Assembly: GCF_963678635.1 (NCBI RefSeq)
Contig: NC_087069.1
Coordinates: 17,520,660 to 17,584,659, forward strand
Length of the DNA: 64,000 nt
Reading direction: 5' to 3'
From: Symsagittifera roscoffensis
Lineage: Eukaryota; Xenacoelomorpha; Acoela; Convolutidae
Shown here in pieces: positions 12,543-23,480 of this stretch. The notes below the pieces were generated by a model, which was not told the DNA's origin, did not search any database, and saw only the letters and a list, made by a program, of their open reading frames with translations. Within the stretch, counting starts at the first letter, position 1. Every line of letters starts with the position of its first letter. Both the position numbers and the translations under genes were made by a program.

Positions 12543-13120
12543 ATCCGATTACTCTTCTACCAATCACAACAGATGTAATGATGCAGAATGCCTAAAGTAT
12601 TTCCTGTTTAATCTGCTCTTCGTTTTATAGCTGATCATTCAATTGGATAGGCTCTAAATTTTCTTTCCGCAATAAGAAAATTGAAACTGTAAGAACTTGC
12701 TTTTCTCTCTAGCTCTGCTACTTTATAAAAAATCAATTCTTTTTACACACGACCGTTTCATGAAAAAGATTATTTTTAAATTATACCTTTATTTATTAGG
12801 TTATTGAAATCTTGGTCAAGGTTTTTAAACCCATTTTATGGCTTTGAATATCAATAGGAGCTGAACTAAACCCTATAGATATATTGACTCAGTTTTTATT
12901 GGTTCCTAACTGGTTTTGATGGATTTTTATTAAATTACTCTGATATCATGGAACGTCTTTGAATCTATTGCAAAAGAATTAGTTAATGTTTCAGATATAA
13001 TGCAAATTATGCAACCAGTTTTGCTTTCCCTTTTCTTTTTTTTATCGTGAGTAACATTCCTGCATAATGTTTCTAAAGTTTTTGAAAATACAATTTTTGG
13101 TAATTTTTGAAATCAAAAAG
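12543..13120. other. AT-rich spacer
   Basis: I see no gene or strong repeat. It lies between the orphan LTR and a candidate exon and may be intron of gene A. Confidence 0.45.
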
Positions 13121-13229
13121 TCATGCTCAATTACTTATGCATTTTGGCAAAAAGATAAAAACCCTAATTCATATGAGTGCACACATGAGTCTTGCTTTCC
13201 AGGCTTTCTCGTTAGTCATTTCTTCAAAG
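13121..13229 (+). CDS. Candidate internal exon (possibly gene A)
   Basis: An open stretch from an AAAAAG acceptor (13120) to a TTCAAAG/GTAG donor (13230). It starts in phase 0, which fits the end of the gene A exon at 7843, and ends with one base. It encodes a segment containing AFWQKDKNPNSYECTHESC and FPGFL, with three Cys. The acceptor lacks a good pyrimidine tract, and its end phase does not match the exons at 13791 or 14584, so it may be chance or part of a different splice form. Confidence 0.3.
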
Positions 13230-13446
13230 GTAGTTTGCTTTTAAATTTGAGTCAAGATAGAAAAAATTCATCGAAAGTTTTGCACAGTTAGTAATTTTTG
13301 CACAAAAAAATCCACCTAAAACACAGACGGTTTTTTTCATTGTTATGCTTAAATTGTAAGTGTTCTATGTGGGATAAAAGATTGATTCTAAATACAAATT
13401 CAATCCAATCGAACAAATCGCCAAGAAATATTAAGTAAAATTAAAC

Positions 13447-14427
13447 CCGCACTGGAGTTTCATGGATAATAATCAACGATATTGGATTTTCATGGTCAGT
13501 CTATATAAAAAAAATTATAAAGATACTTTTTTCAGGCAATACAATTGTAATTGCATGTCCCACAAAAATTCCCAGTAACTGCTACCAATATCAGTTGTTT
13601 AATTTGGAATTCATACTCTTCTTCTTTATTATTTTTTTTTTTTCAATTTTTTTCTTCCAAATTTTTAAATTTTTGTTTTAATTGTGCGAATTCAACAATC
13701 ACTAAACGAGACAAACCATGTCATTTATGAGTTTGGTTGTCTAGCATGGTGACTCATTCGTAAAGTTATTTTTTTACATGTAATCTCCAGTGTCCTTAAT
13801 ACGATTCTTATACGATTGTTTTATTTTATTTTCTGTATGATCACCGATTGTTTTATCCGGGAGGGGGGGTTGAATTATGCATCCTATACAACTTTTAAGA
13901 AATCTTTTTGTTTGTTAAAACCATTTACACGTTTTCATGCCCATACCGGTCAAGTCGTTTTCAACTGTATACCAACAAATAGAGTGGATTTTTGGAAGCT
14001 AATGGGATATGAAAAAATCCCTTAGCTTCAAACTATAGTTTTTTTTAAAACCCGTTTCCAGTTAACTAATCATGCATGATTTTTGATTTTCAAGCCTTAT
14101 GATGACTGCGGAATAATTACAAATTCTCATCAAAGCGTTTCAAAGTGTTAAATTAGCCCAAACAATTTTCTGCAGAGAAAAAACGATTTTCATTGATTTT
14201 CTGCAAAAAAAAAATCAATTTTCATGCGTTTTTGTGGCCTAAAAAATCGATTATATTGTCACATTAATCGATTATAATGGATTTTTAAATATTGAAAACA
14301 ATCGATTAGAATCCCCTAAAAATCCATTTTCATGGTTGGATGGGTCAAAAAAATCGATTATATGGGTTAAGTTTTTTGCCAAAACAATCAATTGTAATCG
14401 ATCATTTCCCATGAAACTGTAGTGCGG
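13447..14427. mobile_element. Element with about 20-bp terminal inverted repeats and ATCGATTA cluster
   Basis: CCGCACTGGAGTTTCATGG at 13447-13465 is matched in inverse at 14409-14427 (17 of 19 positions by eye). The right third (about 14240-14402) carries five or six copies of an ATCGATTA-like motif, mixed with CATGG and ATCCATTTT words. No clear target duplication or transposase was found, so the superfamily is undecided. A candidate exon (13791-14025) lies inside it, and either that exon or the element call may be wrong. Confidence 0.5.
13791..14025 (+). CDS. Candidate terminal exon, unknown protein
   Basis: The stretch is open from a TAATCTCCAG acceptor (13790), beginning with one split-codon base, to a TAG at 14023-14025. 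It encodes 77 residues with a protein-like mix, including GGLNYASYTTFKKS, FHAHTGQVVFNC and DFWKLMGYEKIP. It shares its entry phase with the terminal exon at 14584, so the two could be alternative 3' ends. It may instead be remnant coding sequence of the TIR element around it. I do not recognise it. Confidence 0.35.
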
Positions 14428-14583
14428 AAATGGCACATCAGATCTTAACTATGTCAATTTCCTGCCGAGAATGCATGAGCTCTTGTTCTCAGGATGCAAA
14501 GACAATTTACATTTTTCGAAGAGCAAAATTTATGTCAAGAATAGGAACCCTGTCTTGGTGTAGTGTAACGTGAATATTTTCAG

Positions 14584-14854
14584 TTTTTCTGATTGTCCGG
14601 ATCCAAAATCCAAACAAGGAGCAGCATGCCGCAAATTAGAAGAAACTTTTGACTGTACTGTGCCGCAAGTAAGAAATTTTGACTTTACTGGAATAAACCG
14701 GGATGAGGCATTCGAAACAGACTTTGACTTTGGGTTTGAACATCTAGGATTACAAACAATAAAAACAAAAATTTTTGGATTGCAGACATACAATTGCATT
14801 TTTCATTCGGTATACGACTATTATAGAAAAATCAAACCTTGCAAAATGGAATGA
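14584..14854 (+). CDS. Terminal exon, Cys-containing protein (probably gene A)
   Basis: An ATTTTCAG acceptor ends at 14583. The exon begins with one split-codon base and stays open for 89 codons to TGA at 14852-14854. It encodes FSDCPDPKSKQGAACRKLEE, then FDCTVPQV, an acidic Asp/Phe-rich centre (FETDFDFGFEHLG), and a C-terminal part with YNCIFHSVYDYYRKIKPC. Five Cys suggest an extracellular, disulfide-bonded domain; that is inference. It needs an upstream exon ending with two bases, which is not identified. Base composition is more even than in the surroundings, as for the other exons here. Family unknown. Confidence 0.6.
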
Positions 14855-15049
14855 CTGGTGTTCTCAGTTAAAAGTTTAATTAAAATTTCAAATTTACCTT
14901 AACTAATTGTTCCTAGTTTTCGAACTGACAACTTTTAAAATCTTTTTTGAGTAACAGCAAGAAGTTCGCAGGAGCTAGCAATAAGTAAATTTCATCCATT
15001 GTAATTTTTATTAGATATTATTTTTTCAGATCCTTTTTTTGTTACCTCA
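14855..15049. other. Presumed 3' flank of gene A
   Basis: AT-rich sequence between the terminal exon and the satellite. No AATAAA signal stands out clearly. Confidence 0.4.
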
Positions 15050-18000
15050 AAAAAAGTTTTTTAAAGAAACAAGAAATTTCATCACGATGTTTGTTTTCGG
15101 CGGGATGTAGTTTGTCAAGTCCTTAGTCCAAGAATGATTCTTGTCTTACGCTGATTTTTGTATTATTTTGGCTATAACTGGAAAAACTTAGGGTTGCTAT
15201 TACTATTCAAACCAATATTAAATGGAAGGTATGATTTTCTCTGTAAGATGCTCTCAAGAAGTTTTTTGACTCGTAGGAGGTCATATGCTCTCAAAATTGA
15301 AATTTAGTTTCTCTTTTTTAAGACTCGTTGCTTAAACTAGAAGTTATGAATCTTTTAACTCAGAGAACACTTTTTTCAAAGAAACAAGATTTTTCTTCAC
15401 GGTGTTTAATTTCGGCTGGATGTAGTTAGTGCAAACCCTCAGTGGTGACTGATTTTGGTCTTACTCTGACTTTAATCTTAATCAAAGAAAAAACTTTGGG
15501 TTCCCATTACTATTCAAATAAATATTGATTGGAACGTATGGTTTTCGCTGTATGATAACTTCAAAATAATCTTCGCTCATTGGAGGTCAAATGCTCTCAA
15601 AATTGAAATTTCAGTGATGTATCTGTTAACTCAGAAAACAATTCTTTCAAAGAAACAAGATTTTTCATCACGGTGTTTAAAACATTTAAAAAATTAGGAT
15701 TCCCATTACTTATCAAACCAATTTTGATTGAAACGAATGATTTTCCTTTTATGATGAGCTAAAAATCTCTGAACTTGATAGAGGTCAGATGTTTTTAAAA
15801 TTGATTTCTAAGTTGTCTTTTTTTAGACTTGTTGGTAGCATGAAATCAGAAGTGATGTACCTGTTATATCAGAAAAACCTTTTCTTTAGGAACATACCCT
15901 TAGTCAAGACTGATTTTGGCCTTACTCTGATTTCGGTCTTACTCTGGCTATTAAAGTAAAAATTTAGGGTTTCTATTACTAGTCACATCAACCTTGATTG
16001 AAACGTATGATTTTCCCTTTATGATGATAAGAAAAATGAGTCAATCAAAGTCAGATATTTTCAAGTTTGAACTTTAAGTTGTCTTTTTACGACTCGTTGG
16101 TAGCATAAGAATCAGAAGTGACGTATCTGTTATATCAGAAAAACTTAAGTTAAGAAATGGAGGGACGTAATTTATGCAAAACCTGAGTCCAAGACTGATT
16201 TTGTTTGCAGTCTGATTTTGGTCTTACTCTGGCTATAAGAGAAAAAAACGCGGGGTTCCTATTACTGTTCAAAGCAAAATTGATTGGAACGTGTGATTTT
16301 CCCTATAAGATCATCTCAATTTACTCTTGGTTCGTTACATGTCAGATGCTCTCAAAATTTTTTTAAAAGTTGTCTTCTTAAAACTCGTTGGTTGCATAAA
16401 GTCAGAAGTGATGCATCTGTTATATCGGAAGAAAAAAGTTACGTAGCATTCAAGACTTTTGATCAGGATGTTTGTTTTGGATGGAATGTATTTTGTGCAG
16501 GTCTTTAGTTCAAGACTAAATTTGGTCCTACTTCGATTTCGATGTTACTCTGACTCACTCAGAAAAAACTTAGGGTTCCTATTACAAGTCAACCCAACGT
16601 TGGTTGGAGTGTATGATTTTCCCTGTATGATGGTCTAAAAGTTTTGTGATGTATCTGTTGAATCAGAAAAAAACTTTACTTAGGAAACAAGGTTTTTTTA
16701 ATACGGTTTGATTGTGGGAGAATGTAGTTTGTGCAAATCCTAATTCCAATACTTATATCTGTCTTCACGCTGATTTTGGTTTTACTCTGACTTTAACAGA
16801 AAAAAGCTAGGGTTCCTATTACTTTTCAAAGCTATATCGATTGGAATGTATCATGATCCCTGTTAGATGTTCTCACAAAAAAATCTTGGCTCCTTAGGGA
16901 CCAGATGCTCGCAACACTGAATTTGGTCGTACTCTGTTTTTTGATCCTACCATGGTTATAACAGAAAAAATGTAAGTTTCCTATTACTAGTCACACCAAC
17001 CTTGATTGAAACGTATGATTTTCCCTTTTTGATGATCAAAATTTTTTGGCTCGTTAGAGGTCAGATTTTTCAAAATTGAATTTTAAGTTGTCTTTTTTAA
17101 GAATTGCTGGTAGTTTAAAAATCAGAAATGATATATATGTTATATCAGAAAAAAAACTTTAATTAAGAAACGGAGGATGGATTTTTTGAAAATCCTTAGT
17201 CCAAGACTGATTTTGGTCGTTCTCTGATTTTCGTCTTACTCTGGATATAAGAGAAAAAACGTGCAGTTCCTATGTCTGTTCAAAGCAAAATTGATTGGAA
17301 TGTGTGATTTTTCACTTCAGGATGATCTCAAATTATTTTTTGCTCGTTAGGTGTCAGATACTCTCAAAGTAATTTGTGGCATTAAATCAGAAGGATGCAG
17401 CTGTTAAATCGGAAAGAAATATATGTAATAATCAAGCTTTTCATCACGTTGTTTGTGGGATGTAACTTGTGCAGGTCCTTAGTCCAAGGCTAATTTTGGT
17501 CTTACTCTGATTTTGGTCTTACTCTGGCTCACACAGAAAAAACTTAGGGTTCCTATTAATAGTCAACCCAATTTGATTGGAACGTATGATTTTCCCTGTT
17601 TGATGATCAAATTTTTATTGGCTCGGTAGAGGTCAGTAGCTTTTAAAATTGAATTTAAGCTCACTTTTTTAAAACTCGTTGGTCGCAAAAAATCAAAAGC
17701 GATGTATCTATTGTATCAGAAAAAAATTCACTTAGAAAAAATGTTTTTTTTTTATCACGGCGTTTGTTTTTGGCAGGATGTAGTTTGTGCAAATCATAAT
17801 TCCAATACTGATGCTTGTCTTTAGGCAGATGTTGGTCTTAATCTGGCTATAACAGAAAACATTTAGAATTCCTATTACTATTCAAACCTATATTGATTGG
17901 AATGTAATGTTTCCCCTGATAGATGCTCTCAAAAAAATCTTGGCTCCTTAGAAGTCAGGGTTACATGTCAGATGCTCTCAAATTTTTTTTAAAAGTTGTC

Positions 18001-19790
18001 TTCTTAAAACTCGTTGGTTGCATAAAGTCAGAAGTGATGCATCTGTTATATCGGAAGAAAAAAGTTACGTAGCATTCAAGACTTTTGATCAGGATGTTTG
18101 TTTTGGATGGAATGTATTTTGTGCAGGTCCTTAGTTCAAGACTAAATTTGGTCCTACTTCGATTTCGATGTTACTCTGACTCACTCAGAAAAAACTTAGG
18201 GTTCCTATTACAAGTCAACCCAACGTTGGTTGGAGTGTATGATTTTCCCTGTATGATGGTCTAAAAGTTTTGTGATGTATCTGTTGAATCAGAAAAAAAC
18301 TTTACATAGGAAACAAGGTTTTTTAATACGGTTTGATTGTGGGAGAATGTAGTTTGTGCAAATCCTAATTCCAATACTTATATCTGTCTTCACGCTGATT
18401 TTGGTTTTACTCTGACTTTAACAGAAAAAAGCTAGGGTTCCTATTACTTTTCAAAGCTATATCGATTGGAATGTATCATGATCCCTGTTAGATGTTCTCA
18501 CAAAAAAATCTTGGCTCCTTAGGGACCAGATGCTCGCAACACTGAATTTGGTCGTACTCTGTTTTTTGATCCTACCATGGTTATAACAGAAAAAATGTAA
18601 GTTTCCTATTACTAGTCACACCAACCTTGATTGAAACGTATGATTTTCCCTTTTTGATGATCAAAATTTTTTTGGCTCGTTAGAGGTCAGATTTTTCAAA
18701 ATTGAATTTTAAGTTGTCTTTTTTAAGACTTGCTGGTAGTTTAAAAATCAGAAATGATATATATGTTATATCAGAAAAAAAACTTTAATTAAGAAACGGA
18801 GGATGGATTTTTTGAAAATCCTTAGTCCAAGACTGATTTTGGTCGTTCTCTGATTTTCGTCTTACTCTGGCTATAAGAGAAAAAACGTGCAGTTCCTATG
18901 TCTGTTCAAAGCAAAATTGATTGGAATGTGTGATTTTTCACTTCAGGATGATCTCAAAATATTTTTTGCTCGTTAGGTGTCAGATACTCTCAAAGTAATT
19001 TGTGGCATTAAATCAGAAGGATGCAGCTGTTAAATCGGAAAGAAATATATGTAATAATCAAGCTTTTCATCACGTTGTTTGTGGGATGTAACTTGTGCAG
19101 GTCCTTAGTCCAAGGCTAATTTTGGTCTTACTCTGATTTTGGTCTTACTCTGGCTCACACAGAAAAAACTTAGGGTTCCTATTAATAGTCAACCCAATTT
19201 GATTGGAACGTATGATTTTCCCTGTTTGATGATCAAATTTTTATTGGCTCGGTAGAGGTCAGTAGCTTTTAAAATTGAATTTAAGCTCACTTTTTTAAAA
19301 CTCGTTGGTCGCAAAAAATCAAATGCGATGTATCTATTGTATCAGAAAAAAATTCACTTAGAAAAAAAGTTTTTTTTTATCACGGCGTTTGTTTTTGGCA
19401 GGATGTAGTTTGTGCAAATCATAATTCCAATACTGATGCTTGTCTTTAGGCAGATTTTGGTCTTAATCTGGCTATAACAGAAAACATTTAGAATTCCTAT
19501 TACTATTCAAACCTATATTGATTGGAATGTAATGTTTCCCCTGATAGATGCTCTCAAAAAAATCTTGGCTCCTTAGAAGTCAGGGTCTCGCAAAACTGAG
19601 TTTTAAGTTGTCTTTTTAGGAGTCGTTGGTCGTATAAATCAGTAGTGATGCATCTGTTATCTCAGAACTCCTTTTTTTAAGGAAACAAGGTTTTTCACCA
19701 CTATGTTTGTTTTCGGTGGGCTACAAATTGAGCAAATCCTTAGTCTAAGACTGATAATGGTTTTACTCTGTTTTTCTCTGTAAGATCTAC
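15050..19790. repeat. Satellite array, diverged monomers of about 160-330 bp
   Basis: The phrases GGGTTCCTATTACT, GATTGGAACGTATGATTTTCCC, CTCGTTAGAGGTCAGATG, ATCAGAAGTGATGTATCTGTTA and CCAAGACTGATTTTGGTCTT recur in fixed order about 16-17 times. Monomers vary in length and are well diverged, and several are missing parts. A short phrase, TTGGTCTTACTCTG, is itself doubled within many monomers. No coding potential is seen. It follows directly after the gene A terminal exon. Confidence 0.9.
16334..19585. repeat. 1626-bp tandem duplication within the satellite
   Basis: The block 16334-17959, several monomers long, is repeated almost base for base at 17960-19585. Both copies start GTTACATGTCAGATGCTCTC and the offset is 1626. 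Monomers within a block are strongly diverged while the two blocks are nearly identical, so the block was duplicated recently, or the assembly repeated it. Confidence 0.9.
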
Positions 19791-21277
19791 AGAAGTAATA
19801 GAAATTGCGAGGTTACAGAGAGATCAATTCTATCGTACTTCCCAAAATTAAAGTGACGCATCGAAATTGTCATGCTAAACGAGAAATTTTCATCGAATTT
19901 GATTGACTGGTGAAAAAAACTGCAATCTGCTAAAGAACAAGAAGCTAGAATTTGAAGGATTTAAAAAAAAATTCCAACAATATAGAAAAACTAATTTAGG
20001 AGAATATAAGACGCGACAGGTAGCAAAAGTGGGAAGTGAAATAATGGGTTCTTAGTATGAGATTTTTCTGTCTCTGCATGATAGTTCAAAAGCAGGTGCT
20101 TCGAGTGTTGGCACATTACAACTTTCCCATTTAAAATGATCTTTTAGTCGACCCTGACTGACTTTATTAGATGATGCGCACTCAACCCGAACAAAATTCT
20201 TAATACAAAAATTGACTGAGACCATGTTGAAGAACTTGATGCTGTAATGGTCGTTAATTTGTAGCCTTGTTGAAGTCTTTCTGCAAATCAGAAGAAATAT
20301 ATAATAGTAAGCAGTTCAGAAAGTTTCGCAAAAACCCGTGTTGAATTCCATCAGCTTTTCCTGTTATGTTATTCCATTTTTCGAGCACAACTCGCCAATT
20401 TTCAGTATCCGCATTTAACCAAAATCTAATAAATTCTGAACCAATCTAGTTAATTGAAGGAGGCTTGAAATAAGACACGAAAAGGAGCTAAACTTACTAG
20501 GCGTTTTTTTTGAAAACATATTCTGATGTTTGGCGAAGTGTGATCAAAAAATTGTAGCTTCGAAGATGAACAAAAATCAGAGGAAGTTTTCAAAAGCTGA
20601 TAAAACTTCCCGGGTTGATTGAATTTGCTTAATTGAGTTGATTACAATGGTAATCTTTCTCCGGTTCAAACATATAATGCATTCGATTAAATTCTTTCCA
20701 GGAAAAATTTAATCCAGTCGAGGAAAACACAATCTAGTGGACTCAGTCACTTCAAGCTAATGTTTTTTTCCTATTTTTGTCTAACACGGTTCATTAAAAA
20801 ATTAAATCTGAGCTGCAAGGGATAAATTGAGTGTTTTCTGCTTGATTCGAGAAACTCGAAACAATCAAACTTTGCCAAGTACAGGCCAACAGATGGGTTT
20901 TTATAGAAGAGGAATAAATTGTCAAAATCATTAAAGTTTATTTCCACAATTGAGCCCAGAAATTTCACAGCATTTAATCTAGAAGAAGCTAAATGAAAGG
21001 AATTTAGAAAATCATAATGAATTGTATACAAAATTACATACGTAGGTTGTTTTTTTTCATGCATTTCAAACTGTGTTTGCGGATTTAAAGCTCTATGTTA
21101 AAAATGCGCTTAAGTAAAAACCTTTCAGTTTGCTATTTTCAGCTATTTTCCCCTAATTTTTTAACCCCGCTTTTTCGCTCAAAACGATAGTTATTAAAAC
21201 TTTATATTCTATTTGTTTTGGTTGGCTGAGTTCGGTTCTACCATAATAGACATTTCATTCTCGAACCCCAATCAATT
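19791..21277. other. AT-rich spacer; one unremarkable minus-strand open frame
   Basis: I find no splice-bounded exon with conviction. A 97-codon minus-strand open frame at 20771-21064 has no recognisable motif and no supporting neighbours. The stretch may hold the upstream exon of the gene A paralogue at 21562. Confidence 0.45.
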
Positions 21278-21281
21278 TTAA

Positions 21282-21484
21282 CGGGGCTCTTTTTCCTTTT
21301 TCCAATTTTCAAAGTAATTTTTCTGTTCACATCGTCGAATTAACAAAAAATTTGGTATACGGACTAGTTAGGCCATGACCAACATTTTTGGTATTTGTAC
21401 TCAACCTTGTAAAATCACTCATTACACAATGAAATCGAGATGCTTATGTGAGGTGAGTGGGGGAGGGGGGATGAAAAAGAGCCC
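21282..21484. mobile_element. MITE-like element flanked by TTAA
   Basis: GGGGCTCTTTTTC near the left end (from 21283) is the inverse of GAAAAAGAGCCC at the right end (21473-21484). TTAA stands directly outside both ends (21278-21281 and 21485-21488), as in elements that target TTAA (piggyBac or Kolobok type). The interior, TAGGCC..., CAACCTTGTAAAATCA and the final GGGGGAGGGGGG, matches 48395-48515 inside the LTR of element 3. It lies 77 bp before the gene A-like exon. No transposase. Confidence 0.6.
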
Positions 21485-21561
21485 TTAACGGTTGAAACAA
21501 TTGGTAATCTGATCAGTTTCCTTTCTTCATTTTTACCCGTGGTTAACTGCATCACTTTCAG

Positions 21562-21710
21562 TATTTTTTTCTGCGTGAGTCGATACTGGACTTCGAATGT
21601 CAATCCGTCTCGTAGTCTCCACTGGAATGACACGTTTTTCGTTGAGATATATAGTGGGTTACTTTACAAAAGCATCAATTGGTGCTCATTCTACACGCTC
21701 GAAGCCTCAG
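21562..21710 (+). pseudogene. Paralogue of gene A exon 1, cut off by an LTR element
   Basis: After an ACTTTCAG acceptor (21561) lies an open 149-nt stretch with the same length and same phase as gene A exon 6147-6295. It encodes IFFCVSRYWTSNVNPSR, HWND and SINWCSF. About 20 of 49 residues are identical to gene A, including the Cys, the VN-SR and WND pairs, and SINW. The expected donor after CCTCAG reads GATAT in place of GT, and five bases later the 5' LTR of element 2 begins. The reading frame itself is clean, so the loss may be recent, or the exon may now use another donor. No homologue of gene A exon 2 was seen beyond the element. Confidence 0.65.
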
Positions 21711-21715
21711 GATAT

Positions 21716-22093
21716 TGGAACCAGATCCAAACTTTAATTTATTATTGGTTGTAATTTAGATTTTTTATCCCTATAAAATAATGAAGACTAACCAATCCCA
21801 CTCCATCAAACTAACAACCCACTTATTTGTAAGTGCTGAAATTACTTGTAATTTCAGCACCAGATCGATTTGAAATTAACCTACAACTTAGTTGCTGTCT
21901 CCAAGAGACCGACTCGTAACAAACCAGTATACTCTAGATCTTTTGAGACTAAGAGATATAAGACTAAGGTTAAGATCGTTATTAGACTAAGAAGTTGCAC
22001 GAATCTATCCGGCCGAAAATAAGATAGCGTGACGAGCAGACGGTGTACCCTATCTGAAATTATTCTATGAGCTAGACCTTTCATCCCAACTCA
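21716..22093 (+). repeat. 5' LTR of element 2
   Basis: It begins TGGAACCAGATCC and ends CCAACTCA, so it has TG...CA ends. It contains the family blocks AGATCTTTTGAGACTAAGAG and GGCCGAAAATAAGATAGCGT. Length 378 bp. Confidence 0.85.
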
Positions 22094-22095
22094 TC

Positions 22096-22110
22096 TGGTG
22101 CGACCAAAAG
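22096..22110 (+). other. Primer-binding site of element 2
   Basis: TGGTGCGACCAAAAG starts two bases after the LTR end. TGG is the complement of the tRNA 3' CCA. Element 3 has the closely similar TAGTGCGATCAAAAG at the same two-base spacing (48219-48233, minus). The priming tRNA cannot be named from this alone. Confidence 0.75.
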
Positions 22111-23480
22111 TCTCAAACAAGACCTTAAAAAACAAACTAGATTAGAACTAACCAAATAGATTAGAATTAGAAAAAAAAATCCAAAAATGTTACATGACAA
22201 CAAATTAATTGAAATGTCTCTACGACTCAATAGATCAGAGCCATTATTCCCAACAATACGAGAAATACCCGGTATTGGAAAAAGACCTCGGAAAAGAGAC
22301 AATATACAACTACAAAGAAACTTACCATTAAGTTCCATGATCGTACGACAAAAGCCAACACAAACTTTTATATATAAAATTTTATTAGCATTCAATTTAG
22401 ATTTTCATTTGCAAAAATAGAATCTTTGAATAAAAGTCTTCAACGACAATTACAGGCGCTAAACTTATTTGTGTACAATAACGACTGATAAAAACATCTC
22501 TAGTTGTTCTCTTCAAAAATCTGCAGTAAATGTAAAAAATATCTGGAAAAAATATTTATTGAAAATAAAATTATTAGAATTAGTTAGTATGCATAAAAAT
22601 TGTTAATATATGTAAATCATCTCCTCATCCCAGCTTCATCAGCTAAAACATAACAGCGAATCATAAATCTACTAACATCATCAAAAACTAATAAAACTAA
22701 AGTTTTCTATCAATTAAACCTTTACTTAATTCATAAAGGCATATCCCAATTCTTCTTTTCATTTAAATTAAACTTATTTAAATTTAACAGATCATCAAGG
22801 CTTTCCTTGAATCCTTATATTACTTTCATCCAAATTAAATTTAATTTCATTAATTTTATATCCTGATCATCAAGGCTCATTCTCGGATCAAAGCGAACAA
22901 TTTTGTCCTCCCCCTCGCAATTAACAAAGTGTCTAACGACCTCAAACTTCGATTCACTACCCAACCCTTCCTCAAGACCCAGGACTAATAGAAGTTTTTC
23001 AATCAATTTACCCATTCTAATTAGGACAAACAGTGAAAAATTTCGGCTATTCATCCTTGACATGACCCCCCTCTTACCTGACCCAGGATAAAACTTAAAC
23101 TTAATAAGTTTAAAATAGTATCTTACGAACTACTTGTGATCTAATTATACCTGAACCTTGTGGATCGATTTACTATTTTCCAACCCTTGATCACAATCAC
23201 TACCCCTAGGTAAGATTAAGTAAATTAACACCTTAACTTAGACTAGCCACGAGAAAGTAAAAATCATTCTCAGGAATCGATATATACTTTTCTCTCCAAC
23301 CCTGAAATACACGACCCAAGTTAGGATTACCTTAAAAAATTGTAGGATTTAACAGTTTAAGACTTTAAAAATCAAAAATCCCAATATTGCATCCCTCATC
23401 CTAACCCTTATGTCACTAGACAACTTAGGAAATAAACAAACAATCAAATTACACAATTGTGAAATAAACAACGAAAAATA
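22111..23480 (+). other. Leader of element 2
   Basis: Mostly noncoding, AT-rich. The phrase GATCATCAAGGC occurs twice (near 22791 and 22866) and is found inverted in the leader of element 3 near 47487. No gene. Confidence 0.5.

Noticed and set aside
15050-19790. CRISPR-like array
   Set aside because: Repeats are long, diverged, head-to-tail monomers without constant short repeats and unique spacers, in a eukaryotic setting.
20771-21064. 97-codon minus-strand open frame
   Set aside because: No motif, no neighbouring exons and no repeat evidence; within chance for 64 kb of both strands.
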